From contig HF989721.1 of NCBI GenBank assembly GCA_000431315.1, positions 20,096 to 61,488 of the forward strand: DNA of 41,393 bases. Reading direction: 5' to 3'. A program made the translations under genes and the position numbers. The notes beneath the pieces are model-generated. The model was not told where the DNA came from. It made no database searches and was given only the letters and a program-made list of their open reading frames with translations. Every line of letters begins with the position of its first letter. The first letter of the stretch is position 1. The stretch comes from Brachyspira sp. CAG:484. Its GTDB lineage: Bacteria; Cyanobacteriota; Vampirovibrionia; Gastranaerophilales; Gastranaerophilaceae. Below are positions 33,185 to 41,393 of the stretch, piece by piece.

Positions 33185-33213
33185 ATTATAAACTATTTCT
33201 TTGCATTTCGCAA
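33185..33213 (-). promoter_or_regulatory. Candidate promoter built on the TTGCGAAAtGCAAAG repeat
   Basis: On the minus strand TTGCGA (33213-33208), a 17-base spacer and a perfect TATAAT (33190-33185). The -35 lies inside repeat copy 3, just past the glgA stop, and points towards the structured leader and prepilin. Confidence 0.55.
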
Positions 33214-33222
33214 TAATGTATT
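33199..33222 (-). repeat. TTGCGAAAtGCAAAG repeat, copy 3 (overlaps glgA stop)
   Basis: CTTTGCATTTCGCAATAATGTATT differs by one base from 10941-10964. It overlaps the last bases of glgA. Confidence 0.75.
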
Positions 33223-34666
33223 ACTTATTAACCAGCTCTCTATACATATTTAAGTATTCTAAAGAGCTTTTCTTCCAAGAAAAGTCAGCTTCCATTGCAG
33301 ACTTCCTCATAGCATTAAAAGTATACTTATCCTTATAAACACTCGATGCACAATTTACTGCAGACATCATGTCCCAACCATCGTAGCCCCAAAATTTAAA
33401 TCCTGTAGAGTCAGCTAACGGATAACCGGTAACAGTATCTTCCAGACCTCCGGTAGCTCTTACAACAGGCAGAGAGCCGTAACGCATTGCAATAAGCTGG
33501 CTTAAGCCGCAAGGTTCAAATTTAGACGGCATTAGGAAGAAGTCACTTCCTGCATAAATTTGATTTGCTAAATCTCCGCGGTAACCTATGTATGCCCTTA
33601 TATTAGCTGAATTGTTTGAAAGCCAGATTAACAGGTTTTCATAATCCGAATTTCCGCTTCCTAAGAAAACAAAATCCGCATTACAGTTTTTCAAATCATT
33701 TTCTGCGGCTCTGATTAAATCCAGTCCTTTTTGAGGGACCAGACGTGAAATAAACGCAAAAAGAGGACGTTCTGGGTTGTACGCTAACCCAAATTCTTCA
33801 CAAACTTTCTTTTTATTCTCTTCCTTATTTTTAACAGATTTAACATCATAATTTTTTATAATTGTTTTATCTTTCTTAGGATTAAATACGTCATAATCTA
33901 TACCATTCAATATCCCTTTGAGTTTATGCTGGGCTCCGCGCAAGGTATAGTCCATACCTTCGCCATATTCACCTGTAAGGATTTCTTTCGCATATGTAGG
34001 TGATACGGCTACAATTCTGTCTGAATAATTAATAGCACCCTTCATCCAGTTAACCTTGCCGTAATGCTCGACACCCCACTCATTATATACTATATCTTTA
34101 CGCATGTTAGCAAAATCCAGAACATCTTCAAACCAGACTCCCTGATATGCAAGATTATGTATTTCAAATACTGTTTTGGTATTCTGCCAGTATTCATCGT
34201 ATTTGTAGTTACTTTTTAAATAAACCGGTATCATTGCTGTATGCCAGTCATTTGCATGAATTATATCAGCCCTGAAATTCAAAAGTTTAGCATATTCCAT
34301 AACAGCAAGCGAAAATGCGATATATCGCTCATGCTCGTATCTTGTATCCAGCCACTTAGGATAGACTTCTTTAAAACAAGTAAAATACCAGTCATTATGC
34401 ACAAAAAATACATTTATATTTGTTCCCGGAAGTTTACACATAAACAGCCTGAAACGGTGTCCTTGATTTCCAAAAGTAAGCCATAATGAAGAATTTTCAA
34501 GTTCTTTTATACCATATTTGTCAACATCAATGCACCCATGAAGCGGTGTAAAAATAGCAATTTCAGCGTTTTTTTCAATATACTTTGGCAGACTGCCCAT
34601 TACATCGGCAAGACCTCCTGCTTTAGAAAATGGAGCTACTTCCGCTGCTGCAAATAATATTTTCAT
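33221..34666 (-). CDS. glgA: Glycogen synthase (ADP-glucose type)
   Basis: The 481-residue GT5 enzyme elongates alpha-1,4-glucan from ADP-glucose. It opens with MKILFAAAEVAPFSKAGGLA, containing the KxGGL nucleotide-sugar motif. It has HANDWHTAMIPVYLK and the C-terminal Rossmann domain with ISRLVPQKGLDL, and ends with PSKFEPCGLSQLIAMRYGSL followed by RATGGLEDTV. All bacterial GlgA motifs are present at normal length. Its ATG shares a base with the stop of the 1177-residue protein (TAATG), which implies translational coupling. No other glg gene is in the window. An alpha-glucan-degrading GH13 is encoded at 13731. Confidence 0.97.
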   Translation of the reverse strand: MKILFAAAEVAPFSKAGGLADVMGSLPKYIEKNAEIAIFTPLHGCIDVDKYGIKELENSSLWLTFGNQGHRFRLFMCKLPGTNINVFFVHNDWYFTCFKEVYPKWLDTRYEHERYIAFSLAVMEYAKLLNFRADIIHANDWHTAMIPVYLKSNYKYDEYWQNTKTVFEIHNLAYQGVWFEDVLDFANMRKDIVYNEWGVEHYGKVNWMKGAINYSDRIVAVSPTYAKEILTGEYGEGMDYTLRGAQHKLKGILNGIDYDVFNPKKDKTIIKNYDVKSVKNKEENKKKVCEEFGLAYNPERPLFAFISRLVPQKGLDLIRAAENDLKNCNADFVFLGSGNSDYENLLIWLSNNSANIRAYIGYRGDLANQIYAGSDFFLMPSKFEPCGLSQLIAMRYGSLPVVRATGGLEDTVTGYPLADSTGFKFWGYDGWDMMSAVNCASSVYKDKYTFNAMRKSAMEADFSWKKSSLEYLNMYRELVNK

Positions 34667-37600
34667 TATACCTCACTTTCAGATTGGTTGTTCTGTTCTT
34701 CTTCTGTCTGTACAATTTCAGAAGCATCAACAGTATCGTAATCTTTTGGCGGTACATTCTCCTCATCATCAGGGTCAACTTGTGCAATAAAATGATCAGG
34801 ATCTGTATCAAATTCAAAATTAATTCCCCATTTTTTAGAAATATAATTTGCCTGAGCAAGACAAATCTGGGAATTAATCTCCTGGCCTTTAAACCTTAAT
34901 ACCTTATACATATTATATTTAAACAGGAGCATAAGGTATTCATTTGCATAATCAGCTTTTTCAAGCTGGATAAGAGAATTGTTTACAATACCGTATGTCA
35001 CTGTATATTTGCCCTGTGCAAGATTTAATTCACTCATGATATACCATGCAAGATAAAGGAGGTTTGTCATACCTTTCTCGTTAGCGGTCTTAATAATCTT
35101 ATAAATTATCATTGAAGCTTTTGTATGTGAATCAATTTTTATATAAGCATATGCAATCATTAAATCCGCGAACAACTCAAACTGGTGAAGCCCTCTGCTT
35201 TTAGCAAGAATCTTGGCCTCATAAACTTCTTCGGCAAACACATTATAATCATGCCTGCAGCGCATAAATGCTTCTATAATATGGAATATAACTCCTGAAA
35301 ACTTATCGTTGTCAGATACCATACTTCTGTCATACTTAGGTATTCGCCCGAAAATCATATCCTGAAGCGCTATGAATATATCAAACGAGTGAGGAACATT
35401 TGTCAAATCTGTTCTTACAATATTCAAAAATTCCTGCACATTGCCCTTCAATTGAAGAACATTGCACAATGCAACATATGCTATAGTATCCATAACAATT
35501 GCTTCAAATTGTTCTTCAGTCAGATAGTCCGGTTTTAATGCAGACAGATTTGCCTGATTAACAACATTCAAAACTCTATAACCTACATCAAGGCAATCTT
35601 CCCAAGCTCCGATATTAAACAATATTTCCACATGCACAAGCGACATTAAGAAGAAATAATGGTTATAATCTGTTGCTCCGGGATCAATTGAAGCATTCGG
35701 GAGCATTGATAAAATTTTATGTGTTAATTCCAGAGCATGAGTATAATTCCCATTTAGCAAACAGCCCTGAATCATTTTATTACACAGGTTAACAACCTTG
35801 TCAGCTTCCCCGGCTTTCTCCAGGTTAAGGAGTGTCTGCTCAGCAATAGGGAATGTTTGTTCCGGAATATAATCAAAAAGATTATTTGAAATATTTTCAA
35901 ACAATTCAAGCTTATATTTCTCAATATCATCCTGAGCCTCTTCGTCAGTATTCATATCAAGAAGCTTTAAAATTCTGTCTGCACAATTAAGATAAGCATT
36001 AAAATCGCCTAAAGAAAGGTCTATCTTTGCAAGTTTTTCCCATTCAAGGAACTCTGACTTATGATCATCCAGTAACCCGTACAAATAAGCTTTTTCCGGC
36101 GAAGGCATAGAATCTTCAAATATATTCTCAAACAGGAAGTTTGCAATTTCCTTGAGATTATCTTTGCTTAAAGTTTCAAGCAGGTTTTCTCTCAATATAT
36201 TGTAGTTAGGGAAATACATACAGTTATTGTAGAAGTATATATAACCCATCTGTGAGAGCTTTTCAATTGTTTCTTCCAATTCAGGACAGCCGAGAGATTT
36301 TATAGTATCCTGATCAATTCTGGTACCCAGAAGGACACACTTTGTGAGGAACTTAATAGCTTCCGGATAATCCTGCAAAAGGTTAAGACGGCGTTTTACA
36401 AGCTTGTTTAAGCTTGATGGAATAATAATGGTTTTAGGATTAATAAGGTTTATTGTGTCTTCTGTTGCCTCAAAAACTCCTGATTCTATCAAATATTGAA
36501 TTGCAATATCAAGGAAAAGAATACTGCCGAAAGAATACTTTGCAATACGCTGGAAGTAAAAAGTATCCATAATATTTTTATAATACTCTTTATTCTCGGC
36601 AATCATTTTTTCAAAAGGAGTAGGTTTAAGTGTTATTTCTGTATAATATGGTTTTGAAAGCAGGAAGTGCATATCTTTATGAAGAGAAAACTCTTTATCA
36701 TACTGGATTAGATAGCTAATATCAAGCTGTTCAAAAGCTTCAAACAAATACTTTAATACATCATAAGAACTGGTATCTATCTTATCAAAGTTTTCAATAA
36801 AAATGAGGGTGTTAGGAATAGCCTGCAAAAGAGTCAGGAAAATATCAAAATAGGTATACCTGGTATCCTCAGGGCTGTCAATATCTCTTTCTTTAAATGT
36901 GATTAAGTCCTTAATCATACCTGTAGTGTCAATTGATGAGAACATTGTAAAATCATTCTTTGAGAACAATTTTTGAGATACAGTGTATTCAAAAATAGCA
37001 GCAACCAAATCTCTGAAGAAAGAATACGGCGAATATTTCATCTCGTCGTAACAGGTTACAGTAATTATATTTTTATATACACCTAAATCAGCAATAGTTG
37101 TAACGATTTTTAGGGAATAAGGAACATACAGCGGTGCGGTTTTTACGGCAATAATACCTTTAGGTACAGATTGGAGTTTATTAACTATATGATAAAATAC
37201 GTCAATATTCTCTGTTCTGATAAACTCACACTCTATCTCATTAAAGTTAATAGTTTCAATATCATAAATAGAATCCGGATCAAACGGCTTCTCCATTTTG
37301 CTCAGCGCTTCACCGTCAAGCTTATCCTGTTCAACAAGAAGATTTTGCACAAAATTCGGAATTTCAGCCTCTTCATCTTTTTCATCAAGTTCTTCGTAGT
37401 TTATAATTATCAAGTCAGAAACACTGACTTCAAAGAACATTACCATCTGTCCTTTAACCATAACAGAATTTAACGGAGTAAATTTATAATCAGCACCTAT
37501 TGCCTGGTTAACATAGTTGTCGGCAATAATCTGGAATGTATTCATCAGTTTTTCGCGCTGGCTTTCACTCTGGTTAACCATACTAATGTTAAATCCTGAA

Positions 37601-38199
37601 TTTAAATCATACGGATCATCATGGATAGTACGTTTCATCAAAAACATATTACATCTGACAGAAGCATTCTTTTTGTTTGTCAGCCTGTAATTCATTTTTG
37701 TTATCTCAGTCAGAATGGCAATTGCGGTATTAATTGCGGTATTTGCAGAGCTGTTGAAGGTATAATCTTTGTAAAATCTCAGCATATAAACATTGCCTAC
37801 AAGCTGCCTTCTCACTCCGGCTTCTTTGGCGCAGTCATAAATTATCTTATCAAGATTAGCCTTAAACTTATTTAGCAGACGGGCTGAACCTAACAGAACC
37901 TTCATCTCGCTCATATTAGGAAATTCAATAGTAAGACATACAAAATTATCGGTATTAGACTCGTTAAGAATAACACTTTCTTCAGTACTAAAACCGCATT
38001 TTTTACACTTTTTATCGCCGGTAAGATTAATTTTCCCGCACTTATTGCACTTACCGATGATAACATAACCGCATTTTTTGCATGTATTTGTTTTGTTGAT
38101 GGTCTTACATACCGGACAAACGACTTTCAAAACCTTTTTACAGTTAGGACATACAATCGTTTTATCATCCAGTTCTAACCCGCACTTTGGACATTCCAT
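34666..38199 (-). CDS. Zinc-ribbon, cyclase-like, STAND-ATPase-like protein with helical repeats
   Basis: The 1177-residue protein starts with zinc-ribbon repeats (about residues 1-72; CPKCGLELDDKTIVCPNCKK, CPVCKTINKTNTCKKCGYV, CNKCGKINLTGDKKCKKCG). Residues of about 85-285 have the spacing of a class III nucleotidyl cyclase domain but lack clear metal-binding Asp residues. From about 345 comes a segment laid out like the AAA/STAND ATPase that follows cyclase domains in similar proteins. The P-loop position reads KTAPLYVPYSLK instead of GxxGxGKS, while the Walker-B-like NTLIFIENFDKID (about 463) remains. The C-terminal 500 residues are helical, TPR-like, and end acidic. It is coupled to glgA by TAATG overlap. 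I infer a non-catalytic sensor or scaffold; function unknown. Confidence 0.75.
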   Translation of the reverse strand: MECPKCGLELDDKTIVCPNCKKVLKVVCPVCKTINKTNTCKKCGYVIIGKCNKCGKINLTGDKKCKKCGFSTEESVILNESNTDNFVCLTIEFPNMSEMKVLLGSARLLNKFKANLDKIIYDCAKEAGVRRQLVGNVYMLRFYKDYTFNSSANTAINTAIAILTEITKMNYRLTNKKNASVRCNMFLMKRTIHDDPYDLNSGFNISMVNQSESQREKLMNTFQIIADNYVNQAIGADYKFTPLNSVMVKGQMVMFFEVSVSDLIIINYEELDEKDEEAEIPNFVQNLLVEQDKLDGEALSKMEKPFDPDSIYDIETINFNEIECEFIRTENIDVFYHIVNKLQSVPKGIIAVKTAPLYVPYSLKIVTTIADLGVYKNIITVTCYDEMKYSPYSFFRDLVAAIFEYTVSQKLFSKNDFTMFSSIDTTGMIKDLITFKERDIDSPEDTRYTYFDIFLTLLQAIPNTLIFIENFDKIDTSSYDVLKYLFEAFEQLDISYLIQYDKEFSLHKDMHFLLSKPYYTEITLKPTPFEKMIAENKEYYKNIMDTFYFQRIAKYSFGSILFLDIAIQYLIESGVFEATEDTINLINPKTIIIPSSLNKLVKRRLNLLQDYPEAIKFLTKCVLLGTRIDQDTIKSLGCPELEETIEKLSQMGYIYFYNNCMYFPNYNILRENLLETLSKDNLKEIANFLFENIFEDSMPSPEKAYLYGLLDDHKSEFLEWEKLAKIDLSLGDFNAYLNCADRILKLLDMNTDEEAQDDIEKYKLELFENISNNLFDYIPEQTFPIAEQTLLNLEKAGEADKVVNLCNKMIQGCLLNGNYTHALELTHKILSMLPNASIDPGATDYNHYFFLMSLVHVEILFNIGAWEDCLDVGYRVLNVVNQANLSALKPDYLTEEQFEAIVMDTIAYVALCNVLQLKGNVQEFLNIVRTDLTNVPHSFDIFIALQDMIFGRIPKYDRSMVSDNDKFSGVIFHIIEAFMRCRHDYNVFAEEVYEAKILAKSRGLHQFELFADLMIAYAYIKIDSHTKASMIIYKIIKTANEKGMTNLLYLAWYIMSELNLAQGKYTVTYGIVNNSLIQLEKADYANEYLMLLFKYNMYKVLRFKGQEINSQICLAQANYISKKWGINFEFDTDPDHFIAQVDPDDEENVPPKDYDTVDASEIVQTEEEQNNQSESEV

Positions 38200-38256
38200 A
38201 ACTTAAATATACCACATAAGCTATTAACTAACAAATTGTAACACTTATTAATAAAC

Positions 38257-38278
38257 GGCGCTGCCTTCAGACAGCGCC
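38257..38278 (-). terminator. Stem-loop after the aminotransferase gene
   Basis: GGCGCTG and CAGCGCC form a 7-bp GC-rich stem with an 8-base loop, ten bases past the aminotransferase stop. On the minus strand it is followed by GTTTATTAATAAG, only partly T-rich, so termination may be incomplete. Confidence 0.65.
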
Positions 38279-38287
38279 TGAATTATT

Positions 38288-39457
38288 TTATTTATATGAA
38301 ATACCTGCTTTTTTCATACGGTTAATACATTCTTTGATTGTATCAACATCTTTTGTCAAAGCAATACGGAAATAACCTTCGCCGTATGTGCCGTAACCAT
38401 TTCCAGGCGGAACAACAACATGAGCTTTTTCAAGCATTTCGGTAACAAATTGTTCTGAAGTCATTCCTTTTGGTACAGGAAGCCACAGATAGAAGGTTGC
38501 TTTTGATGGTTTTATATCCCATCCGAGTTCTCTCAAGCCTTCTTCCATTGCATCACGACGCTGCTGGTACATATTATTCAAGTCTTCTATATACTTTTTA
38601 TCAACTGTAAACGCAGCGGCTGCAGCTTGCTGGATTGCTTTAAATGTACCGCTGTCAATATTGTTCTTAATTGTACCAAGAGCTTTAACTGCATCTGCAT
38701 TACCGCAGACAAAACCTACACGCCATCCTGTCATATTGTATGATTTTGAATGTGAATAAAATTCAATTGCAATATCCTTTGCACCTTCGACTTGCAATAC
38801 AGAAGGAGCTTTATAACCATCATATGTCATTTCAGAATATGCCATATCCTGACACAGGAGAATATCATATTTTTTACAGAAATCTACTGCTTTCTTGAAA
38901 AATTCTAAATCCGCAACAGCTCCTGTAGGATTATTTGGATAGTTCAAAAACATAATTTTTGACTTTTTGGCAACATCTTCAGGAATTTTATCAAAATCAG
39001 GAAGATAGCCGTTTTCTTCCAACAACGGCATACGGAAAGGAGTTCCGCCGGCAAAAATTGTTGCATTATGATAAACAGGATAACCCGGATCAGGAACTAA
39101 TGTGTAATCACCCTTATCAACGAATGCAAAGAAAACATGCGCAATAGCTTCTTTAGACCCGATGTTACATAACATTTCCTTATCAGGGTCAAGCTCAACG
39201 CCAAAACGTTCTTTCATCCATTCACAGGCTGCTTTTCTAAAAGCTTCAGTCCCGTTATACGGAGGATAATCATGGTTTTTAGGATTATCAATAGCTTTGT
39301 GCATTTCATCAACTACAGGCTGCAAAGTAGGCTTATCAGGATCACCTATACCCAAGCTTATAATATCAATGCCTTTGGCTTTAGCTTCAGCAATTTTTCT
39401 GTCAATCTCCGCAAAAAGGTACGGAGGAATTTTTTCTAAACGTTCTGATACTTTCAT
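38288..39457 (-). CDS. dapL: Class I/II aminotransferase, probable LL-diaminopimelate aminotransferase
   Basis: The 389-residue PLP enzyme opens MKVSERLEKIPPYLFAEIDR and ISLGIGDPDKPT. The PLP-binding Lys lies in SHSKSYNMTGWRVGF, and other fold-type I markers are NYPNNPTGA and the C-terminal FRIALTKDVD with the substrate-binding Arg. The opening and the SKSYNMTGWR block fit the DapL group, which converts tetrahydrodipicolinate directly to LL-diaminopimelate for lysine and peptidoglycan, the route used by Cyanobacteria and Chlamydia. Aspartate or alanine aminotransferase activity cannot be excluded from sequence alone. RBS GGGAGAG. It is divergent from ruvB over 71 bases. Confidence 0.87.
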   Translation of the reverse strand: MKVSERLEKIPPYLFAEIDRKIAEAKAKGIDIISLGIGDPDKPTLQPVVDEMHKAIDNPKNHDYPPYNGTEAFRKAACEWMKERFGVELDPDKEMLCNIGSKEAIAHVFFAFVDKGDYTLVPDPGYPVYHNATIFAGGTPFRMPLLEENGYLPDFDKIPEDVAKKSKIMFLNYPNNPTGAVADLEFFKKAVDFCKKYDILLCQDMAYSEMTYDGYKAPSVLQVEGAKDIAIEFYSHSKSYNMTGWRVGFVCGNADAVKALGTIKNNIDSGTFKAIQQAAAAAFTVDKKYIEDLNNMYQQRRDAMEEGLRELGWDIKPSKATFYLWLPVPKGMTSEQFVTEMLEKAHVVVPPGNGYGTYGEGYFRIALTKDVDTIKECINRMKKAGISYK

Positions 39458-39528
39458 CTTCTCTCCCTATATCTTAATAATTTTCCTTAACCTTAATTTT
39501 ATGCTAACATAAAAAATAGGGAAAGACA

Positions 39529-40596
39529 ATGAGCATAATTACAGACGACAGCAATTTTGAAAAAAATTTTGATATAAACAAGAAAAATCAGAATGTTAAG
39601 GCTGAAACAATAGAATTTGACAAAAATTTTGAAAATAGTATAAGACCGAAAAGTTTTGAAAGTTATATAGGTCAGTCTGCATTAAAAGAAACTTTAAAAA
39701 TTACTATTGAAGCGGCAAAGAAACGGGAAATGCCGTTAGATCACCTTTTATTCTACGGACCTCCGGGGCTGGGCAAAACTACTCTTGCCGGAGTAATTGC
39801 AGAACAGATGGGGGTTGAAATTAAAATTACATCAGCTCCTGCTCTTGAGCGCCCGAGAGATATTATAGGGATTTTAATGTCGCTAAAAGGCGGAGAAATT
39901 TTGTTTATAGATGAAATCCACAGACTTAATAAAGTTGCAGAAGAAATTCTCTATCCGGCAATGGAAGATTTTTTCCTTGATATGACTACAGGGAAAAGCC
40001 AGACAGTTAAAACATTACGGGTACCGCTTCCAAAATTCACTCTTATCGGAGCAACAACAAAAGCCGGAGAACTATCCGGACCACTACGCGACAGATTTGG
40101 AATTATTCACAGATTAGAATTTTATACTGATGAAGAGCTTTCTCAGGTAATTACAAGAACTGCCGGACTTTTGAAAATTGATATAAGCAAAGCCGGAGCT
40201 CTTGCAATTGCAGGGAGGTCAAGAGGAACACCGCGTATCGCAAACAGGCTTATAAAACGGGTAAGTGACTATGCTTTAGTAAAATCAGACGGAAGAATTA
40301 CCGAAGAAATTGCAAATAAGGCGCTTGATACATTAAAAATTGATGCCTGCGGGCTTGACAGCACAGACAGAAGTCTTTTAAAAATGATTATCGAAAAATA
40401 TGACGGAGGACCGGTTGGGATTGAAACTTTAGCTGCCGCACTCGGGGAAGATGTCCGGACTTTAGAAGATGTATGTGAACCATTTTTGCTCCAGGCCGGA
40501 TTATTACAAAGAACACCGCGGGGTAGAAAAGTTACTCCCGCAGCGTTCAGACATCTCGGGTATAAAAATACTATTGAACAGCAAAATCTTTTTTAA
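39529..40596 (+). CDS. ruvB: Holliday junction DNA helicase RuvB
   Basis: The 355-residue AAA+ motor drives branch migration with RuvA. It has an N-terminal extension of about 35 residues before the conserved SIRPKSFESYIGQ. Next come Walker A GPPGLGKTTLAG, Walker B ILFIDEIHRLNK, sensor 1 TLIGATTKAGELSGPLRDRF with the arginine finger, and sensor 2 GTPRIANRLIKR. The C-terminal winged helix has GGPVGIETLAAALGED and TPRGRKVTPAAFRHLG. The Glu/Asn/Lys-rich N-terminal extension is longer than in E. coli RuvB. RBS AGGGAAAG. Its stop overlaps the stop of the convergent prepilin gene (40593-40596). Confidence 0.98.
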   Translation: MSIITDDSNFEKNFDINKKNQNVKAETIEFDKNFENSIRPKSFESYIGQSALKETLKITIEAAKKREMPLDHLLFYGPPGLGKTTLAGVIAEQMGVEIKITSAPALERPRDIIGILMSLKGGEILFIDEIHRLNKVAEEILYPAMEDFFLDMTTGKSQTVKTLRVPLPKFTLIGATTKAGELSGPLRDRFGIIHRLEFYTDEELSQVITRTAGLLKIDISKAGALAIAGRSRGTPRIANRLIKRVSDYALVKSDGRITEEIANKALDTLKIDACGLDSTDRSLLKMIIEKYDGGPVGIETLAAALGEDVRTLEDVCEPFLLQAGLLQRTPRGRKVTPAAFRHLGYKNTIEQQNLF

Positions 40597-41393
40597 AACT
40601 CAAATTGCTGTCCTTTTGAATAATTCTCATATTCAAGCTCATCCTTGCCGCTAAGGATATTTATTAAACTTTTTGAACCTAAATATTCATTTGAAACATT
40701 TGTACCGGTTCTGTCAACGAAGAGCTGGTACACGTCACGTCCGAACTGATTTGGTTTTTGGGGACCGTTAACATCAAAGTAAAAGTATCCGCAATTAGTT
40801 GCAGTGTAAGTAACAGGTATTTTATCCCCATTTTCATCTAATACCGGTCTTCCATACTCATCTGTTTTGTGAGTAGTTTGTAAAGCTGTACAGTTCTCTC
40901 TTTTTGAATTTACGACTGCTATATACTCTCCGTTTGGAAGAATAATTTTCGGATATGAAGACAGAGAGCTTACACTTCCTGCATTATTGCTATCAAGCTG
41001 TAATTTAGCATACTTAACATCATAGTAATATTTTGCACAGCCTTTTTGAGAACTGTTTTTACAATAAGATGCCCCTTTAAAATACTTGAGCAAGTTTTGT
41101 GCAACAACACTACTGTCATCTGTAGTGTTAAATAAAAAAGAATTATCTCCGATTACCCCTAAATCCTGTTGAGCGAGTAAAAGCGTATTTGTCAATTCTG
41201 AATAAACTTTCTTTGTACGCGAAATTAACTCTTTATCCTGATTTTTTTGGATAAGTGCCGGCAAAGTCATTGCAGCAACAACACCTATTATCCCCAGAGT
41301 TATTAGAACCTCTGCTAATGTAAATCCTTTGCTGAGGTTTTTGAGTTCTGCCCTAATAGCCGATAAGGAGCTTAAATTACTTTGCCCCCCCCC
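40593..41393 (-). CDS. Type IV prepilin-like protein with G tract, 5' end off the window
   Basis: The frame is open to the window edge. It reads GGG (from the G run), QSNLSSLSAIRAELKNLSK, then GFTLAEVLITLGIIGVVAA and a domain with FDVNGPQKPNQFGRDVYQLF. The C-terminal region is rich in Tyr and ends KGQQFEF. At least 266 residues are encoded; the start codon lies beyond base 41393, so its phase cannot be judged. Cysteines at CKNSSQKGC, ENC and NCGY could form disulfides, consistent with an exported protein. It converges on ruvB. A shorter frame from 41270 would remove the leader and most of the pilin helix and is not credible. Confidence 0.85.
   Translation of the reverse strand, partial: GGGQSNLSSLSAIRAELKNLSKGFTLAEVLITLGIIGVVAAMTLPALIQKNQDKELISRTKKVYSELTNTLLLAQQDLGVIGDNSFLFNTTDDSSVVAQNLLKYFKGASYCKNSSQKGCAKYYYDVKYAKLQLDSNNAGSVSSLSSYPKIILPNGEYIAVVNSKRENCTALQTTHKTDEYGRPVLDENGDKIPVTYTATNCGYFYFDVNGPQKPNQFGRDVYQLFVDRTGTNVSNEYLGSKSLINILSGKDELEYENYSKGQQFEF
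41367..41393 (-). repeat. G tract (at least 9) plus conserved post-tract module at the window end
   Basis: Plus-strand bases 41385-41393 are nine C and the window ends inside the run. The sense sequence after it, CAAAGTAATTTAAGCTCC, matches the module of the OFF locus at 17 of 18 bases. The homology to 32729-32746 continues for several bases (TAxCGGxTATT-like). Confidence 0.88.

Noticed and set aside
1..41393. CRISPR array, prophage or transposase genes
   Set aside because: No regularly spaced direct repeats with spacers, no cas, integrase, capsid or transposase-like proteins are visible on either strand.

Overview
This AT-rich window most resembles a gut Melainabacteria / Candidatus Gastranaerophilales genome (non-photosynthetic sister lineage of Cyanobacteria). 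This is inferred from gene content, not a database match. The clues are several prepilin-like proteins with the N-terminal block FTLAEVLITLGIIG(I/V)VAAMTLP, a DapL-type aminotransferase, ThyX, MgtE, an LCP protein, and secreted proteins with the same low-GC codon use. Both window edges fall inside prepilin-family genes, and the right edge falls inside a poly-C run, so this may be a whole contig that broke at repeats.

Layout. 1-420: a 5'-damaged prepilin gene and a palindromic intergenic element. 421-1478: two paralogous small membrane proteins, translationally coupled. 1659-4100: efp-accB-accC (translation factor and fatty-acid precursor synthesis). 4171-10159: a polytopic membrane protein, a MATE exporter, an RDD protein, ndk and tgt. 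10162-12101: a phase-variable prepilin, rpmE and thyX. 12113-17433: a secreted PL1 pectate-lyase-like protein, a secreted GH13 glycosidase and a CoA-disulfide-reductase/rhodanese fusion. 17480-21573: a hypothetical anchored protein and a giant UbiB/ABC1-like kinase. 21575-21796: two tRNA-Arg genes. 21864-25392: lemA, an LCP-family gene and mgtE. 25463-31902: argS, an XRE regulator divergent from a prepilin, a secreted protein, a TPR protein and proS. 31925-33220: a frame-shifted prepilin behind a long structured leader. 33221-38199: glgA coupled to a 1177-residue zinc-ribbon/cyclase-like/ATPase-like/helical-repeat protein. 38288-41393: DapL, ruvB and a prepilin running off the edge.

The most striking content is the prepilin family. 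Three of the five loci (10968, 32786, >41393) carry a run of 9 to 12 G between the start codon and the FTLAEV block. Each run is followed by a conserved segment, C(AA)(A/G)GTAAT(T/C)TAAGCTCC, which has a TAA in both wrong frames. At 10968 the run has 12 G and the gene is in frame. At 32786, which has a good RBS and ATG, the run has 10 G and translation stops five codons into the run. This is the architecture of slipped-strand phase variation. The fourth locus (27641) has no G run; instead its promoter is bracketed by a perfect 15-bp inverted repeat next to a divergent XRE repressor gene. The fifth (1-219) has lost its 5' end.

A second layer is a set of structured intergenic elements around these loci. 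Two adjacent 76-78 nt palindromes (32835-32910 and 32931-33008) share a 31-nt core but have unrelated, self-complementary arms. A 73-75 nt structured segment occurs at 33063-33135 (minus) and 275-349 (plus). A TTGCGAAACGCAAAG repeat lies near three prepilin loci and in one place supplies a promoter -35 element.
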